Below are positions 32,414 to 41,092 of a stretch of DNA of 51,323 nt, in pieces. Position numbers and translations under genes: made by a program. This stretch comes from Lysobacter sp. A03 (GTDB lineage: Bacteria > Pseudomonadota > Gammaproteobacteria > Xanthomonadales > Xanthomonadaceae): assembly GCF_000855665.1 (NCBI RefSeq), contig NZ_JXSS01000076.1, forward strand, positions 1-51,323, written 5' to 3'. The first letter of the stretch is position 1. Each line of letters opens with the position of its first letter. Below the pieces are notes generated by a model, which saw nothing but the letters and a program-made list of their open reading frames with translations, ran no database searches and was not told where the DNA came from.

Positions 32414-32945
32414 TCCGCCGCTTGGGCGCGTCGTCGCTTCCAGCATTCGCCCGCCGCGGCAGCGTCCAACCAGGGCGGACAAAGTGGCAGGTGTACCCCT
32501 GCGGGTAGCGCTGGAGGTAGTCCTGGTGCTCGGGCTCCGCCTCCCAGAAATCACCGGCCGGCACGACTTCAGTCACTACCTTGCCCGGCCACAGGCCCGA
32601 GGCGTCGACGTCGGCGATGGTGTCCAGCGCGACGCGGCGCTGCTCCTCGGAAGTGGTGAAGATCGCCGAGCGGTAGGACGCGCCGCGGTCGTTTCCCTGC
32701 CGGTCCACCGTCGAGGGGTCGTGGATCTGGAAGAAGAATTCCAGCAGTTTGCGGTAGCTGGTCCGGGCCGGATCGAACACGATCTCGATCGCCTCGGCGT
32801 GGTTGCCGTGGTTGCGATAAGTGGCGTTGGGCACCTCGCCGCCGGTGTAGCCCACGCGTGTGGACACCACGCCTTCCTGGCGGCGGATCAGGTCCTGCAT
32901 GCCCCAGAAGCAGCCGCCGGCGAGCACCGCACGCTCCGTGGTCAT
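32409..32945 (-). CDS. msrA: Peptide-methionine (S)-S-oxide reductase MsrA
   Basis: A 178-residue enzyme that reduces the S-epimer of methionine sulfoxide in proteins and free Met. The catalytic Cys12 lies in the signature [10 protein letters not shown]. Further family blocks are [40 protein letters not shown] and [20 protein letters not shown]. There is no signal peptide, so it is cytoplasmic. The start ATG overlaps the msrB stop (ATGA), so the two reductases are made together. This covers both sulfoxide epimers. Being just downstream of the ChrR-type stress block makes a role in singlet-oxygen damage repair plausible. Confidence 0.96.
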   Translation of the reverse strand: MTTERAVLAGGCFWGMQDLIRRQEGVVSTRVGYTGGEVPNATYRNHGNHAEAIEIVFDPARTSYRKLLEFFFQIHDPSTVDRQGNDRGASYRSAIFTTSEEQRRVALDTIADVDASGLWPGKVVTEVVPAGDFWEAEPEHQDYLQRYPQGYTCHFVRPGWTLPRRANAGSDDAPKRRT

Positions 32946-33391
32946 TGCCCGCCCTCCACCTGGTCGAGGTACTCGCCATAGCCCTGCGCCTGCATCTGGT
33001 CGCGCGGAATAAAGCGCAGCGAGGACGAGTTGATGCAATACCGCAGCCCGCCCCGATCTGGTGGCCCATCGGGGAACACGTGACCCAGATGGCTGTCGCC
33101 GTGGGTGGAGCGCACCTCGACCCGCACCATCCCGTGGCTGGTATCGCGCACCTCGCTGACGTGGGCGGGTTCGATCGGCTTGGTGAAGCTCGGCCAGCCG
33201 CAGGCCGCATCAAACTTGTCCGCCGAGGCGAACAGCGGCTCGCCGGACACGATGTCGACGTAGATGCCGGGCTCACTCAGGTGGAGGTACTCGCCGCTGC
33301 CGGGCGCTTCGGTGCCCGACTGCTGGGTGACGCGGAACTGCTCGGGCGTCAGCTGCTTGATGGCGTCGGGATCTTTGCGGTACTGGCTCAT
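32942..33391 (-). CDS. msrB: Peptide-methionine (R)-S-oxide reductase MsrB
   Basis: A 149-residue reductase of the R-epimer of methionine sulfoxide. The catalytic Cys119 is in [17 protein letters not shown] (Cys64) and [15 protein letters not shown] give the rest of the active site. The two CxxC zinc pairs of the E. coli type are absent ([16 protein letters not shown] and RSTHGDSH instead), so this is the zinc-free form, in which Cys64 is the candidate resolving cysteine. The ATG at 33391 is chosen since it gives the normal [19 protein letters not shown] start. It is followed by msrA with an ATGA overlap and preceded by the lipocalin gene (99-bp gap). Confidence 0.95.
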   Translation of the reverse strand: MSQYRKDPDAIKQLTPEQFRVTQQSGTEAPGSGEYLHLSEPGIYVDIVSGEPLFASADKFDAACGWPSFTKPIEPAHVSEVRDTSHGMVRVEVRSTHGDSHLGHVFPDGPPDRGGLRYCINSSSLRFIPRDQMQAQGYGEYLDQVEGGQ

Positions 33392-33490
33392 GCGGGTCTC
33401 CTGGAAACGAGGCAACAGTGCAGTAATGCGGGTCAAGGCGGTGCATCGCAAGGCGACGACAATGGTGCGCCGTCGCGCCGCGTGCATGGT

Positions 33491-34030
33491 TCAGGGAGTT
33501 CCGTCCTGCGGCACCTTTTGCACCCGCTCGATGGGGTAGCGCAGGTCCTGCACCCGCTGCAGCAGAGCGTCGTAGTCGGCCGCCGCGATGGTGGGGGTTC
33601 GGGCCATGACCCAGACGTAGTCGCGCTTGTCGCGGGCGATGATCGTCTGACTGTAGTCCTCGCTGACGTAGGCGATCAGGTATTGCGCCTTGATCGGCCA
33701 TACCAGCTGCACGCCCCATACCGCGTTGCCGGTCCCCGGGGTGACGAAGCCGGTCGAGTCGATTTGCTTGCGCGGGCCGTCGAAGCCGCCCTTACGGTAG
33801 CGGAATGTGGTCGCAATGCGGCCCTCCGGATCGAGCCGGTACGTCTCCACCGGGTTCCACGCGTCCTTCTCAAACCAGCTGGGAATGGTGGCAATGACGT
33901 ACCAGTCGCCCATGAACCGGGGCAGGTCGACGTGCGGCACGGGCGTGATTGCCGGCAGGTCGCCGGCGTGGGCGGGATGGCCGGCCAGCATCAGGCCGCA
34001 GGCGAGCAACAGGTTGCGGGACGTGCCCAT
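33491..34030 (-). CDS. blc: Bacterial lipocalin (Blc-like)
   Basis: A 179-residue exported lipocalin. The Sec signal (NLLLACGLMLAGHPAHA) is followed by the mature N-terminus with the lipocalin motif GDWYVIATIPSWFEKDAWNP (G-x-W). The end has RDYVWVMARTPTI, as in E. coli Blc. Unlike Blc, the Cys in the leader is too close to the N-terminus for a convincing lipobox, so the protein may be soluble in the periplasm. Blc-type lipocalins bind lysophospholipids and fatty acids. As last gene after the fatty-acid-modifying cluster (31-bp gap to the second CFA-like gene), it may carry or recycle the modified lipids. GGAG lies six bases before the ATG. Confidence 0.92.
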   Translation of the reverse strand: MGTSRNLLLACGLMLAGHPAHAGDLPAITPVPHVDLPRFMGDWYVIATIPSWFEKDAWNPVETYRLDPEGRIATTFRYRKGGFDGPRKQIDSTGFVTPGTGNAVWGVQLVWPIKAQYLIAYVSEDYSQTIIARDKRDYVWVMARTPTIAAADYDALLQRVQDLRYPIERVQKVPQDGTP

Positions 34031-34061
34031 TGAGTTCTCCAACAGAAAAGGCTTAGCGCAT

Positions 34062-35135
34062 TCACGGACGCACAAAGCGGTAATGGGCGACCAGCCATTG
34101 CTGGCCATCATCGAAACCAAACAGCTCCGCGCAGGACATCCAGAACATCCGCCAGCGCTGGAACCACAGCGCGGCGCCCTGCTCGCCGTAGGCCTGGCTG
34201 AGCACGCGCATCACGGCATCGCGCTGCGCGTCCTGGTTGGCCAGCCAATGATTGGCGGTGCGCTGGTAATGGGTTCCGTCCAGATGCCAACGCTGCTCGA
34301 TGCGCAAGTCGGACTGGAACCACAGCAGCGTGTCGGAGGCCGGCATCAGCCCGCCAGTGAAGAAATGCCGGCCCATCCAGTTGTCATCGCCCTGCGTCTC
34401 GAAGGGGTACATCAGATGCTGGTGGGCGAAGATGTGCACGAACAATTTTCCACCCGGTCGGAGCCAACCGCCGATGCGGCCCAGCAAAGTCTCGTAGTTG
34501 CGCATGTGCTCGAACATCTCGATGGTCACGCAGCGGTCGAAGGCCGCGCCATCCAGCTCGAGCAGGTTCACGTCGCAGGTGCGCACTTGGACGTTGGCGA
34601 GGCCACGCTCGCGGCAGCGCGCGAGGATGTGCTCGCGCTGCTGGTGCGAGTTGGAGACGGCGACGATGCGTGCGGCCGGGTAGCGCGCGGCCATCCACAA
34701 GGTCAGCGACCCCCATCCGCAGCCCAGCTCGAGAATGTCCTGGCCGTCGGCCAGCTCGGCGCGCTCGCAGGTCAGCGCAAGCATCGCCTCCTCGGCCTGG
34801 TCCAGGGATTCGTCACCGCGCGGGTAATAGCCGCTGGAATACTTCAGCCGCTTGCCCAGGCAGAGAGCGAAGAAGCCCGGCGGCAATTCGTAGTGCTGGG
34901 CGTTGGCGGCATCGGTATGGATGGCGACCGGGCTGCGCCGGAGCATGGCAATGCGCTTGGCGTAGCGCGCGGCCTGGTCCGCGACACCGCCCGCCCGCTC
35001 CTCCCGCAACCGATGCGCGCACAGGCGTCGGATACCCAGACGCAACACGCTGTCGGGAATGCGACCCAGCTCGGCCTGCCCCAGCAGGCCGGGCGCCGGA
35101 CGGTCCATGGGCAGGCCGGAGGTCGTGGCGTTCAT
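34062..35135 (-). CDS. CFA synthase-like SAM-dependent methyltransferase (second copy)
   Basis: A 357-residue class I methyltransferase of the cyclopropane-fatty-acid synthase family. The SAM site is LELGCGWGS (135-143). The substrate half carries IEMFEHMRNYETLL and LFVHIFAHQHLMYPFETQGD. At the place of the CFA-synthase active-site Cys (Y-S-C in E. coli) it has YSSGYY, so Ser replaces Cys. It is shorter and more divergent than the other copy at 35911-37209 and has an MFEHM rather than MVEAIG block, so it is likely to do a different methylation on membrane fatty acids. It overlaps the DUF1295 gene by ATGA. The open frame to 35387 is not used. Confidence 0.9.
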   Translation of the reverse strand: MNATTSGLPMDRPAPGLLGQAELGRIPDSVLRLGIRRLCAHRLREERAGGVADQAARYAKRIAMLRRSPVAIHTDAANAQHYELPPGFFALCLGKRLKYSSGYYPRGDESLDQAEEAMLALTCERAELADGQDILELGCGWGSLTLWMAARYPAARIVAVSNSHQQREHILARCRERGLANVQVRTCDVNLLELDGAAFDRCVTIEMFEHMRNYETLLGRIGGWLRPGGKLFVHIFAHQHLMYPFETQGDDNWMGRHFFTGGLMPASDTLLWFQSDLRIEQRWHLDGTHYQRTANHWLANQDAQRDAVMRVLSQAYGEQGAALWFQRWRMFWMSCAELFGFDDGQQWLVAHYRFVRP

Positions 35136-35914
35136 GCTGTGTCCTTTTTTGGAAACCAGGGAATAAGTACCGAGGTGGTGCGCTGGTAGTTGCGGTAGTC
35201 CTCGCCACGACTGCGCAGGGCCTGTTTCTCGGTGTAGGGCACCCCGCTGATCCAGCGCAGGAACACATACATCACCGCCGGCCCGGCCCACGCAAGCCAG
35301 CTGATCGGCGAGCCCACGGCGAGACACACATAGGCGAACCAGTGCACCCACTCGAAGAAGTAGTTGGGATGCCGCGAGTACCGCCACAGACCGTCACGAC
35401 AGGTTTTGCCCGCGTTGTCGGGATCCTTGCGGAAGCGGTCCAGCTGGCGGTCGGCGATGGATTCGCCCAGCACACTCACCATCCAGATCACGCCCGCCGC
35501 GACCAGCCAGGGCAGCGACATCCGCGGGTTGCCGGCGACGGCGACAAACGGCAAGGCAAACAGGACGATCAGCAGCGCCTGGGCCTGAAAGAAGGCGAAG
35601 AACTTGAGCTGGCTCCCGTTCCAGTGCTCGCGCAGGTACCGGTAACGGCCGTCCTCGGGCTCGCTGCGGACCCGGCCCCACAGATGCAGCGCGAGCCGGC
35701 CGCCCCACGCGCCTCCCAGCACCGCCAGGGCGATCCGGGTCCCCACAGCGCCGCCGCCGGTGATCGCCAGCACCACTGCACTGCCGCCCACGCCCGCCGC
35801 CCACAACACATCGACGATGCCGGCATTGCTTCGTGCGCGTTGCCACAGCCAGCCCAGCGTCATCACCAGCGCGGCCAGCAGCCAGATCATCCCGAGCTGC
35901 GCCCACGCAGTCAT
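35132..35914 (-). CDS. DUF1295 family membrane protein
   Basis: A 260-residue integral membrane protein of the steroid-5-alpha-reductase/ICMT-like DUF1295 family, with about six helices. Typical blocks are RSNAGIVDVLWAAGVG, LWGRVRSEPEDGRYRYLREH, and the C-terminal cofactor-binding part LWRYSRHPNYFFEWVHWFAY followed by GVPYTEKQALRSRGEDY. The R-H-P-N-Y-F-F-E-W segment is the family mark; relatives use NAD(P)H or SAM. It probably reduces or methylates a membrane lipid. It sits between two CFA-like methyltransferase genes, overlapping both by ATGA, so all three must act together. Open frame to 36058; ATG 35914 is the coupled start. Confidence 0.92.
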   Translation of the reverse strand: MTAWAQLGMIWLLAALVMTLGWLWQRARSNAGIVDVLWAAGVGGSAVVLAITGGGAVGTRIALAVLGGAWGGRLALHLWGRVRSEPEDGRYRYLREHWNGSQLKFFAFFQAQALLIVLFALPFVAVAGNPRMSLPWLVAAGVIWMVSVLGESIADRQLDRFRKDPDNAGKTCRDGLWRYSRHPNYFFEWVHWFAYVCLAVGSPISWLAWAGPAVMYVFLRWISGVPYTEKQALRSRGEDYRNYQRTTSVLIPWFPKKDTA

Positions 35915-37209
35915 GTTGTTGGCCCGCGTGTCACGCCGGCGGCCTCGTCCGGCCCCGGCGTCGCCCGGCGATAGCCCGGGCGGGCCAGCAGGAGATGGGC
36001 GACGCCGATGGAGCGCTCGCGGAAGCCGCCTTCGCAGTACGCCAGATAAAACTCCCAAAGCCGGATGAAGCGCTCGTCGAACCCCTGGGCGCGGACCTGC
36101 GGCAGTTGCGCCATGAAGCGCTCACGCCAGGCTTGCAGGGTCAGCGCATAGGAATGGCCAAAGTCGTGCAGCTCGAGCAGAGCCATATCAGTGGCCCGGG
36201 TCTTGGCACCCAGCAGCGCATTGATGGAGGGAATGAAGCTGCCGGGAAACACGAAGCGCTTGATGAAGTCGACCGACTTGAGCGCCTGCTCGTAGCGGTC
36301 GTCCTCAATGGTGATCGCCTGGACCAGCGCCAGACCGTCGGGTTTGAGCAGGCTGCCGAGCTTGGCGAAATAGGTATCCAGATATGGCGCGCCGATCGCC
36401 TCGACCATCTCGATGGACACCAGCTTGTCGTAGTGGCCGCTGAGGTCGCGATAGTCCTGCAGCAGCAGCGTGACCCGATCGGACAGTCCGGCCTCGGCAA
36501 CCCGCCGTCTGGCCAACGCGTGCTGCTCGCGCGAGATGGTCGTGGTGGTGACGTGGCAGCCGTAATGGCGGGCGGCGTGCAGCGCAAAGCCACCCCAGCC
36601 CGTGCCGATCTCAACCACGCGGTCGCCGGCGTGGAGCTCGAGCTGCTGGCAGATGCGCTCCAGTTTCCGGTACGAAGCGATCTCAAGCGTGTCGCCGGCG
36701 CCCGCCCACAAGGCCGAGGAGTACATCAGGTCCGACGACAGGAACAGCCCGAAGAAGTCGTTGCCCAGATCGTAGTGCGCGGCGATGTTGCGCCGGCTGC
36801 CGCCGCGGGTATTGCGGCGCAGCGCATGCCAGCCGCGCATGGCCATGCCGCCCAGCCGGGCCAGTCCGCCCTCCATCCCATCGACCATGTCGCGGTTGCG
36901 GACCAGCAGCTGGACCAGCGCAACCAGGTCATCGCTGCGCCAAAGTCCGTCCATCCAGGCCTCGCCGGCGCCAACGCTGCCGTTGGCCGCGACGGCGCGA
37001 TAGAACGCCGGATCCAGCACCTCCACACGCGCCTGAAGGGCGCCCGCACCGGCGTGGGCAGTGCCAAATATCAGCTCGCTGGCACCTTCCACCAGCACCA
37101 GCCGGCCGTGCCGCAGCCCTTCCAGCCGGCGCAGCAACTGCGCGCGCAGCAGCCTGTCCAGTGCGCCGACACGGGACGGAGGGGAGACGGCGTTGGCGAT
37201 CTGGCTCAT
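35911..37209 (-). CDS. cfa: Cyclopropane-fatty-acid synthase-like methyltransferase (first copy)
   Basis: A 432-residue SAM-dependent enzyme acting on double bonds of membrane phospholipid acyl chains. It has an N-terminal domain (1-140), the acyl-site motif AHYDLGNDFFGLFL (144-157), SAM motif I EIGTGWGG (200-207), SIEMVEAIGAPYLDTYF, and the late block FIKRFVFPGSFIPSINALLG. The Cys of the E. coli active site (MxYSC) is replaced: LMYSSALW. This variant occurs widely in this gene cluster type. The product might be a cyclopropane, a methylated or a methylene fatty acid. It is followed by DUF1295 (ATGA overlap) and preceded by DUF1365 (16-bp gap). Confidence 0.93.
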   Translation of the reverse strand: MSQIANAVSPPSRVGALDRLLRAQLLRRLEGLRHGRLVLVEGASELIFGTAHAGAGALQARVEVLDPAFYRAVAANGSVGAGEAWMDGLWRSDDLVALVQLLVRNRDMVDGMEGGLARLGGMAMRGWHALRRNTRGGSRRNIAAHYDLGNDFFGLFLSSDLMYSSALWAGAGDTLEIASYRKLERICQQLELHAGDRVVEIGTGWGGFALHAARHYGCHVTTTTISREQHALARRRVAEAGLSDRVTLLLQDYRDLSGHYDKLVSIEMVEAIGAPYLDTYFAKLGSLLKPDGLALVQAITIEDDRYEQALKSVDFIKRFVFPGSFIPSINALLGAKTRATDMALLELHDFGHSYALTLQAWRERFMAQLPQVRAQGFDERFIRLWEFYLAYCEGGFRERSIGVAHLLLARPGYRRATPGPDEAAGVTRGPTT

Positions 37210-37225
37210 GGGCGACTCGCGTGCT

Positions 37226-38026
37226 TCATGGGATGGAAGGGTGGTCGTGGACCGGATTGCGCTTCAGCCACAGGCGCAGCGCCTGCCAATGGATCGCGCC
37301 CACCACCTGCGCGGTCATCAGCGGGAACCGCCACAGGACCCTGGCCAAGGACGCGCCGGTGAGCGGCCGACGCTCCAGAGCGAGGGTCGCGTCAAAGGTC
37401 GGCCGTTCCGCATGGCTGACCTGCATGTGCACGCGCAAATCCTCGGCGGGCGGGGTGAAGCGCCAGTCGTAGCGGCAGTCCATCGGCATGAACGGCGAGA
37501 CGTGGAAGGTCTTGGCGAACTCCCAGTGCAACGCCCGACCGTGCGAATCCGCGGTGTGGACCGGCAACACGTAGGCATGGCGTTCCTTCCATGGCGTGTT
37601 GGTGATCTCCGCCAGTACCGCTGTCAGGGTGACCCCGTCGGCGGCGTAGCAGTAATAAAAACTGACGGGGTTGAACACCAGCCCGGCATAGCGAAGGTGG
37701 GTCAGCAGCCGGATCGGCCCCTGCGGACGCTGCCCGGTTGCCGCGGCCACGCGCTGGCGGACCGCCTCGGCCAGCGACAGGCCGGCAGGACCCAGATAGT
37801 CGCTGCGCCGGAATTCGGCCAGGTTGCGACCCGCAACCGACCACAGCCAACGCCGGGCGAACACCCGATCGATCTCGTCCAGATCCAGATACAACTGGGC
37901 CATCCGGTAATTGAAGGCATGCGGATGAGGAGCATGGCGACGATGGCGGACCACGCCTTCATACACCGCGCTCACCAGCGGCGGTGGCGAGGGCGCATCC
38001 GGTGGGGCAAGGTCAACGACACTCAT
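37226..38026 (-). CDS. DUF1365 family protein
   Basis: A 266-residue protein of the DUF1365 family. The opening YEGVVRHRRHAPHPHAFNYR (H-x-R-x-x-P-x-x-H-x-F-x-Y), LLTHLRYAGLVFNPVSFYYC and the end-part KTFHVSPFMPMDCRYDWRF are the family blocks. No catalytic mechanism is known to me; the conserved His, Arg and Cys suggest an enzyme. It almost always occurs next to a COG2907 FAD oxidoreductase and a CFA-like gene, as here, so it belongs to the lipid-modifying pathway. Its ATG overlaps the stop of the FAD gene (ATGA). Confidence 0.94.
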   Translation of the reverse strand: MSVVDLAPPDAPSPPPLVSAVYEGVVRHRRHAPHPHAFNYRMAQLYLDLDEIDRVFARRWLWSVAGRNLAEFRRSDYLGPAGLSLAEAVRQRVAAATGQRPQGPIRLLTHLRYAGLVFNPVSFYYCYAADGVTLTAVLAEITNTPWKERHAYVLPVHTADSHGRALHWEFAKTFHVSPFMPMDCRYDWRFTPPAEDLRVHMQVSHAERPTFDATLALERRPLTGASLARVLWRFPLMTAQVVGAIHWQALRLWLKRNPVHDHPSIP

Positions 38027-39321
38027 GTCACCAACGCCACGTCACTGGCGGTCACGCTTGTCGGCGCCAACGGACTGAGCGGCCAGCGCACGCCCAGTCC
38101 CGCGGCAACCTCCAGCGCGCTGCGCATGCCGTCTTCGTGGAAGCCCCAGCCCCAATACGCACCGGCGAACCAGGTATTGCGCCGACCCTGGATCTCGGGC
38201 TTGCGGGACTGCGCCGACACCGAGCGGTGACTGTAGACCGGATGGTGGTAGCGCATCCGTGCCAGCACCTGGTCCGGATCGATCGCGTCACTCCGGTTTA
38301 GCGTCACCACGAACGGCTCCGGCGACTGGACGCCCTGCAACAGGTTCATGCAGTAACTGACAGTGCAGGCTTGGGCCGGGTCACGTGGCAGCCACGCATT
38401 CCACGCCGCCCAGGCCTTGCGTCGGCGGGGGAGCAGGCGCGCGTCAGTGTGCAGGACGGCGTCATTGGCCTGGTAGGGCATCGCTGCGAGAATGTCGCGC
38501 TCACGCTCGTCGGCGTCGGCCAACAGTGCCAGTGCCTGGTCGCTATGGCAGGCCAACACGACGTGGTCGAACTCCTCGCTGCCGACCAGACTTTCCACGG
38601 TCGCCCCGTGCCGGTGGCGACGCACCGAGAGTACTGGGCAGTTCAGGCGCTCGAGCACATCCCACCGGGCCCGCAGTGCGTCCACGTAGGTCGCCGAGCC
38701 CCCGCGCACTACGCGCCATTGCGGGCGTCCGCTGACCTGCAGCATCTGGTGGTTGGCCATGAACTGGACCAGGTACCGCGCCGGGAATCCGAGGATCTGC
38801 GCGGCCGGGGATGACCAGAGCGCCGATGCCATGGGGACTAGATGCTCGTCGCGGAATGCAGCGCCATAGCCGCGACCGGACAGATAGTCGCCCAGCGTCG
38901 GACCCGGGTCTGCGGTTTCCAGCAGTGCCGGCGCCTCGCGATAGAACCGGGCCAGGTCGCGGACCATCCCCAGGAACCGCGGCGAAAGCAGGTTGCGCCG
39001 CTGGCAGAACAACGTGTCCAGCGTGGTTGCGTTGTACTCCAGCCCCGTCGCCTCGTTGTGCAAGGCGAAGCTCATCGTGGTCGGCTGGGAGGCGACGCCG
39101 AGCTGCTCGAACAGCCGGGTCAGCAGCGGGTAGTGCTGCGGGTTGTGGACGATGAAACCGCTGTCGATACGGTAGCTCCGGCCGGCCTGCTCGACATCGT
39201 GGGTATGGGTGTGTCCACCGAGCCGGTCATCGGCTTCAAACAACACCACCTCATGATGACGCGAGAGCATCCACGCCGAGGCCAGACCTGCGATTCCCGA
39301 ACCCACCACCGCGATACGCAT
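38023..39321 (-). CDS. FAD-dependent oxidoreductase (COG2907, amine-oxidase fold)
   Basis: A 432-residue flavoprotein. The dinucleotide fold MRIAVVGSGIAGLASAWML (GxGxxG at 7-12) is followed by VVLFEADDRLGGHTHTHDV, the GG-doublet and His-rich region of amine-oxidase/phytoene-desaturase-like enzymes. The FAD-closing part is EIQGRRNTWFAGAYWGWGFH followed by EDGMRSALEVA. Members are annotated as NAD/FAD-binding proteins or amine oxidases, but in this neighbourhood they act on fatty acids. A Rhodobacter homologue in the sigma-E/ChrR regulon is linked to unusual membrane fatty acids, from memory. It starts three bases after the desaturase stop and overlaps DUF1365. Confidence 0.93.
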   Translation of the reverse strand: MRIAVVGSGIAGLASAWMLSRHHEVVLFEADDRLGGHTHTHDVEQAGRSYRIDSGFIVHNPQHYPLLTRLFEQLGVASQPTTMSFALHNEATGLEYNATTLDTLFCQRRNLLSPRFLGMVRDLARFYREAPALLETADPGPTLGDYLSGRGYGAAFRDEHLVPMASALWSSPAAQILGFPARYLVQFMANHQMLQVSGRPQWRVVRGGSATYVDALRARWDVLERLNCPVLSVRRHRHGATVESLVGSEEFDHVVLACHSDQALALLADADERERDILAAMPYQANDAVLHTDARLLPRRRKAWAAWNAWLPRDPAQACTVSYCMNLLQGVQSPEPFVVTLNRSDAIDPDQVLARMRYHHPVYSHRSVSAQSRKPEIQGRRNTWFAGAYWGWGFHEDGMRSALEVAAGLGVRWPLSPLAPTSVTASDVALVT

Positions 39322-39324
39322 GGC

Positions 39325-40329
39325 TCAGTGCCTCGCCTTTTCCAACACCCACGCGGGTACCGGCTTCAGGCCACTGACCAGGCCGAAAAGGGCCATCATC
39401 TTGAGGCCGTACCAGGTCAGGTCGACCTCCCACCAACGGAATCCCTGTCGACTGGATCCGGGAAAAAAATGGTGGTTGTTGTGCCAGCCCTCGCCGAAGG
39501 TGAGCAAGGCCAGCCACAGGTTGTTGCGGCTGTCGTCGCGGGTGTCGAAACGGCGCGAGCCGAAGCGGTGAGCCAGTGAATTGATCGTCACCGTGGCGTG
39601 GAACAGGACGGTTGTGGAGACGAAAAATCCCCACACCAGCATCTGCCCGCCGCTGGTGCCCCATTGCGGAGCGAAGGCCTGCAAGCCTGCCCCCAACGCG
39701 TACAGGCACGCGGCCAGTGCGATCGGCACCGCGACATCGAAGCGGTCCAGCCAGCGCAGCTCGGGGTATTTCGCCAGATCCGGCACCCGGGCCAGGTCGG
39801 TGCGGAAGTTGCGCGGGGTCAGGAACCAGCCGACGTGGCTCCACCAGAAGCCGTGCACGTTGGGCGAGTGCGGGTCCTGCCCGGTATCGGTATGGCGGTG
39901 GTGGGTGCGGTGATGGGCGGCCCACCACAACGGCCCGCGCTGCACGCATGAGGCGCCGATCAGGGCAAACAGAAACTGCACCGCACGGGGCGCCTGGAAG
40001 GTGCGATGGGAAAAGTAGCGGTGGTAGAACGCCGTGATTGCAAACATCCGCACTACGTAAAGCGCCGCGGCCACCGCCAGGGCCACCGGGGACACCCCGA
40101 CCCAGAGCACCGCAACGCAGGCCACGTGCATGGCGATGAAGGGCGCGGCGCGCAGCCAGTCGATCCGGTCCATCCCGCTGCTGTCACCAAAGGATGCCGC
40201 ACCTGCACCGGCGTCAAACCAGCTCCGCAGACTGCGGATCACCGGCAAACCCCGCTCACTTTTCGTCAAGGAAGCGCTGTCGCGGGTGGGACCGGGCGCC
40301 GGGATCGGCGGCCGTGGGAGCGTGGTCAT
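39325..40329 (-). CDS. Fatty acid desaturase (acyl-CoA delta-9 type)
   Basis: A 334-residue membrane di-iron desaturase. All three histidine boxes are present: HRYFSH, HRTHHRH and HNNHH (in GEGWHNNHHFFPGSSRQGF), plus about four helices. The type is the stearoyl-CoA/delta-9 group, which introduces a cis double bond in acyl chains. This would supply the unsaturated acyl substrate for the two CFA-like methyltransferases downstream. The ATG at 40329 is chosen over the open frame to 40446, which overlaps chrR. An 82-bp gap separates it from chrR, so it could have its own promoter. The N-terminal 60 residues are proline-rich and variable. Confidence 0.95.
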   Translation of the reverse strand: MTTLPRPPIPAPGPTRDSASLTKSERGLPVIRSLRSWFDAGAGAASFGDSSGMDRIDWLRAAPFIAMHVACVAVLWVGVSPVALAVAAALYVVRMFAITAFYHRYFSHRTFQAPRAVQFLFALIGASCVQRGPLWWAAHHRTHHRHTDTGQDPHSPNVHGFWWSHVGWFLTPRNFRTDLARVPDLAKYPELRWLDRFDVAVPIALAACLYALGAGLQAFAPQWGTSGGQMLVWGFFVSTTVLFHATVTINSLAHRFGSRRFDTRDDSRNNLWLALLTFGEGWHNNHHFFPGSSRQGFRWWEVDLTWYGLKMMALFGLVSGLKPVPAWVLEKARH

Positions 40330-40411
40330 CGGGTGCAGCCGGTTGGTGTTCAGTGGACGATACGGGCCGACCGGCGTTATGGATGCAGCGACAGACGTCG
40401 CGCGCCGGCGT

Positions 40412-41092
40412 TTAAAAGCCGAACAGGGGCTGCAATCGGCGGGCAAACCAGCCGGAGAACACCAGGGGTGCGTCGGTGGCCGCCACGCACACGCAGGGCA
40501 CCCCTGGCGCTGTCACCGGTTGATGCAGGGTCTGACCATCCAGATCGGCAACATCACCGGGTCCGAAATGCCCCAGCACGTCGTCATAGGCGCCATCGAG
40601 AATCATCGTCAGCTCGGTGCCGCCATGGCTGTGCAGCGGCAGGCGGCTGCCGGGCGCAATACGCAGCAGCATCAGTTCACCGCCCGCCACGCTGCCGGCC
40701 CGGATGCGTTGCACGCCCGGCGCCACCCGCCGCCATTTCAGCGCACGCATGGAGGGTCCGAACCACGGGTGCAGCGCCGTCGGCAGTCGATCGCGATCCG
40801 GCGGCTCGACGACATCGGCCGTAACGGCACTGCTTGCCAACGCGGTCACCACCGGAGCTTCAGGCTCGCGTTCCAGCAGCGCCAACATCGCGTCGCGCTC
40901 GTCCTGGCGCGGAGCCTCGCCACGCTGCTGCTGCATCAGCGTGCCGCCAATCTGCTCGGCGACATGCACGCGTCCGCGGCAATGCGGGCAGTGCTCAAGA
41001 TGCGCCGATGCCACCACGTTCATGGCCGTCGGCAAAGCCCCGGCGGAATAGCTGAGCACGGTCGCGTCGTCTAGATGGTGATTCGGCCTCAT
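40412..41092 (-). CDS. chrR: ChrR-family zinc anti-sigma factor with cupin domain
   Basis: A 226-residue anti-sigma factor. N-terminal zinc domain: His6, His31, Cys35 and Cys38 (HLEHCPHC, H-x3-C-x2-C), the same positions as in Rhodobacter ChrR. C-terminal cupin-like domain: His154, His156, Glu160 and His190 (PLHSHGGTELTMILDG, then GDVADLDGQTLHQPV), the same ligand spacing as the second zinc site that senses singlet oxygen. By family knowledge ChrR holds its sigma factor inactive until singlet oxygen or organic peroxide triggers its breakdown. The start overlaps the sigma stop (ATGA), so the two are made in step. All ligands are intact, so it should be functional. Confidence 0.96.
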   Translation of the reverse strand: MRPNHHLDDATVLSYSAGALPTAMNVVASAHLEHCPHCRGRVHVAEQIGGTLMQQQRGEAPRQDERDAMLALLEREPEAPVVTALASSAVTADVVEPPDRDRLPTALHPWFGPSMRALKWRRVAPGVQRIRAGSVAGGELMLLRIAPGSRLPLHSHGGTELTMILDGAYDDVLGHFGPGDVADLDGQTLHQPVTAPGVPCVCVAATDAPLVFSGWFARRLQPLFGF

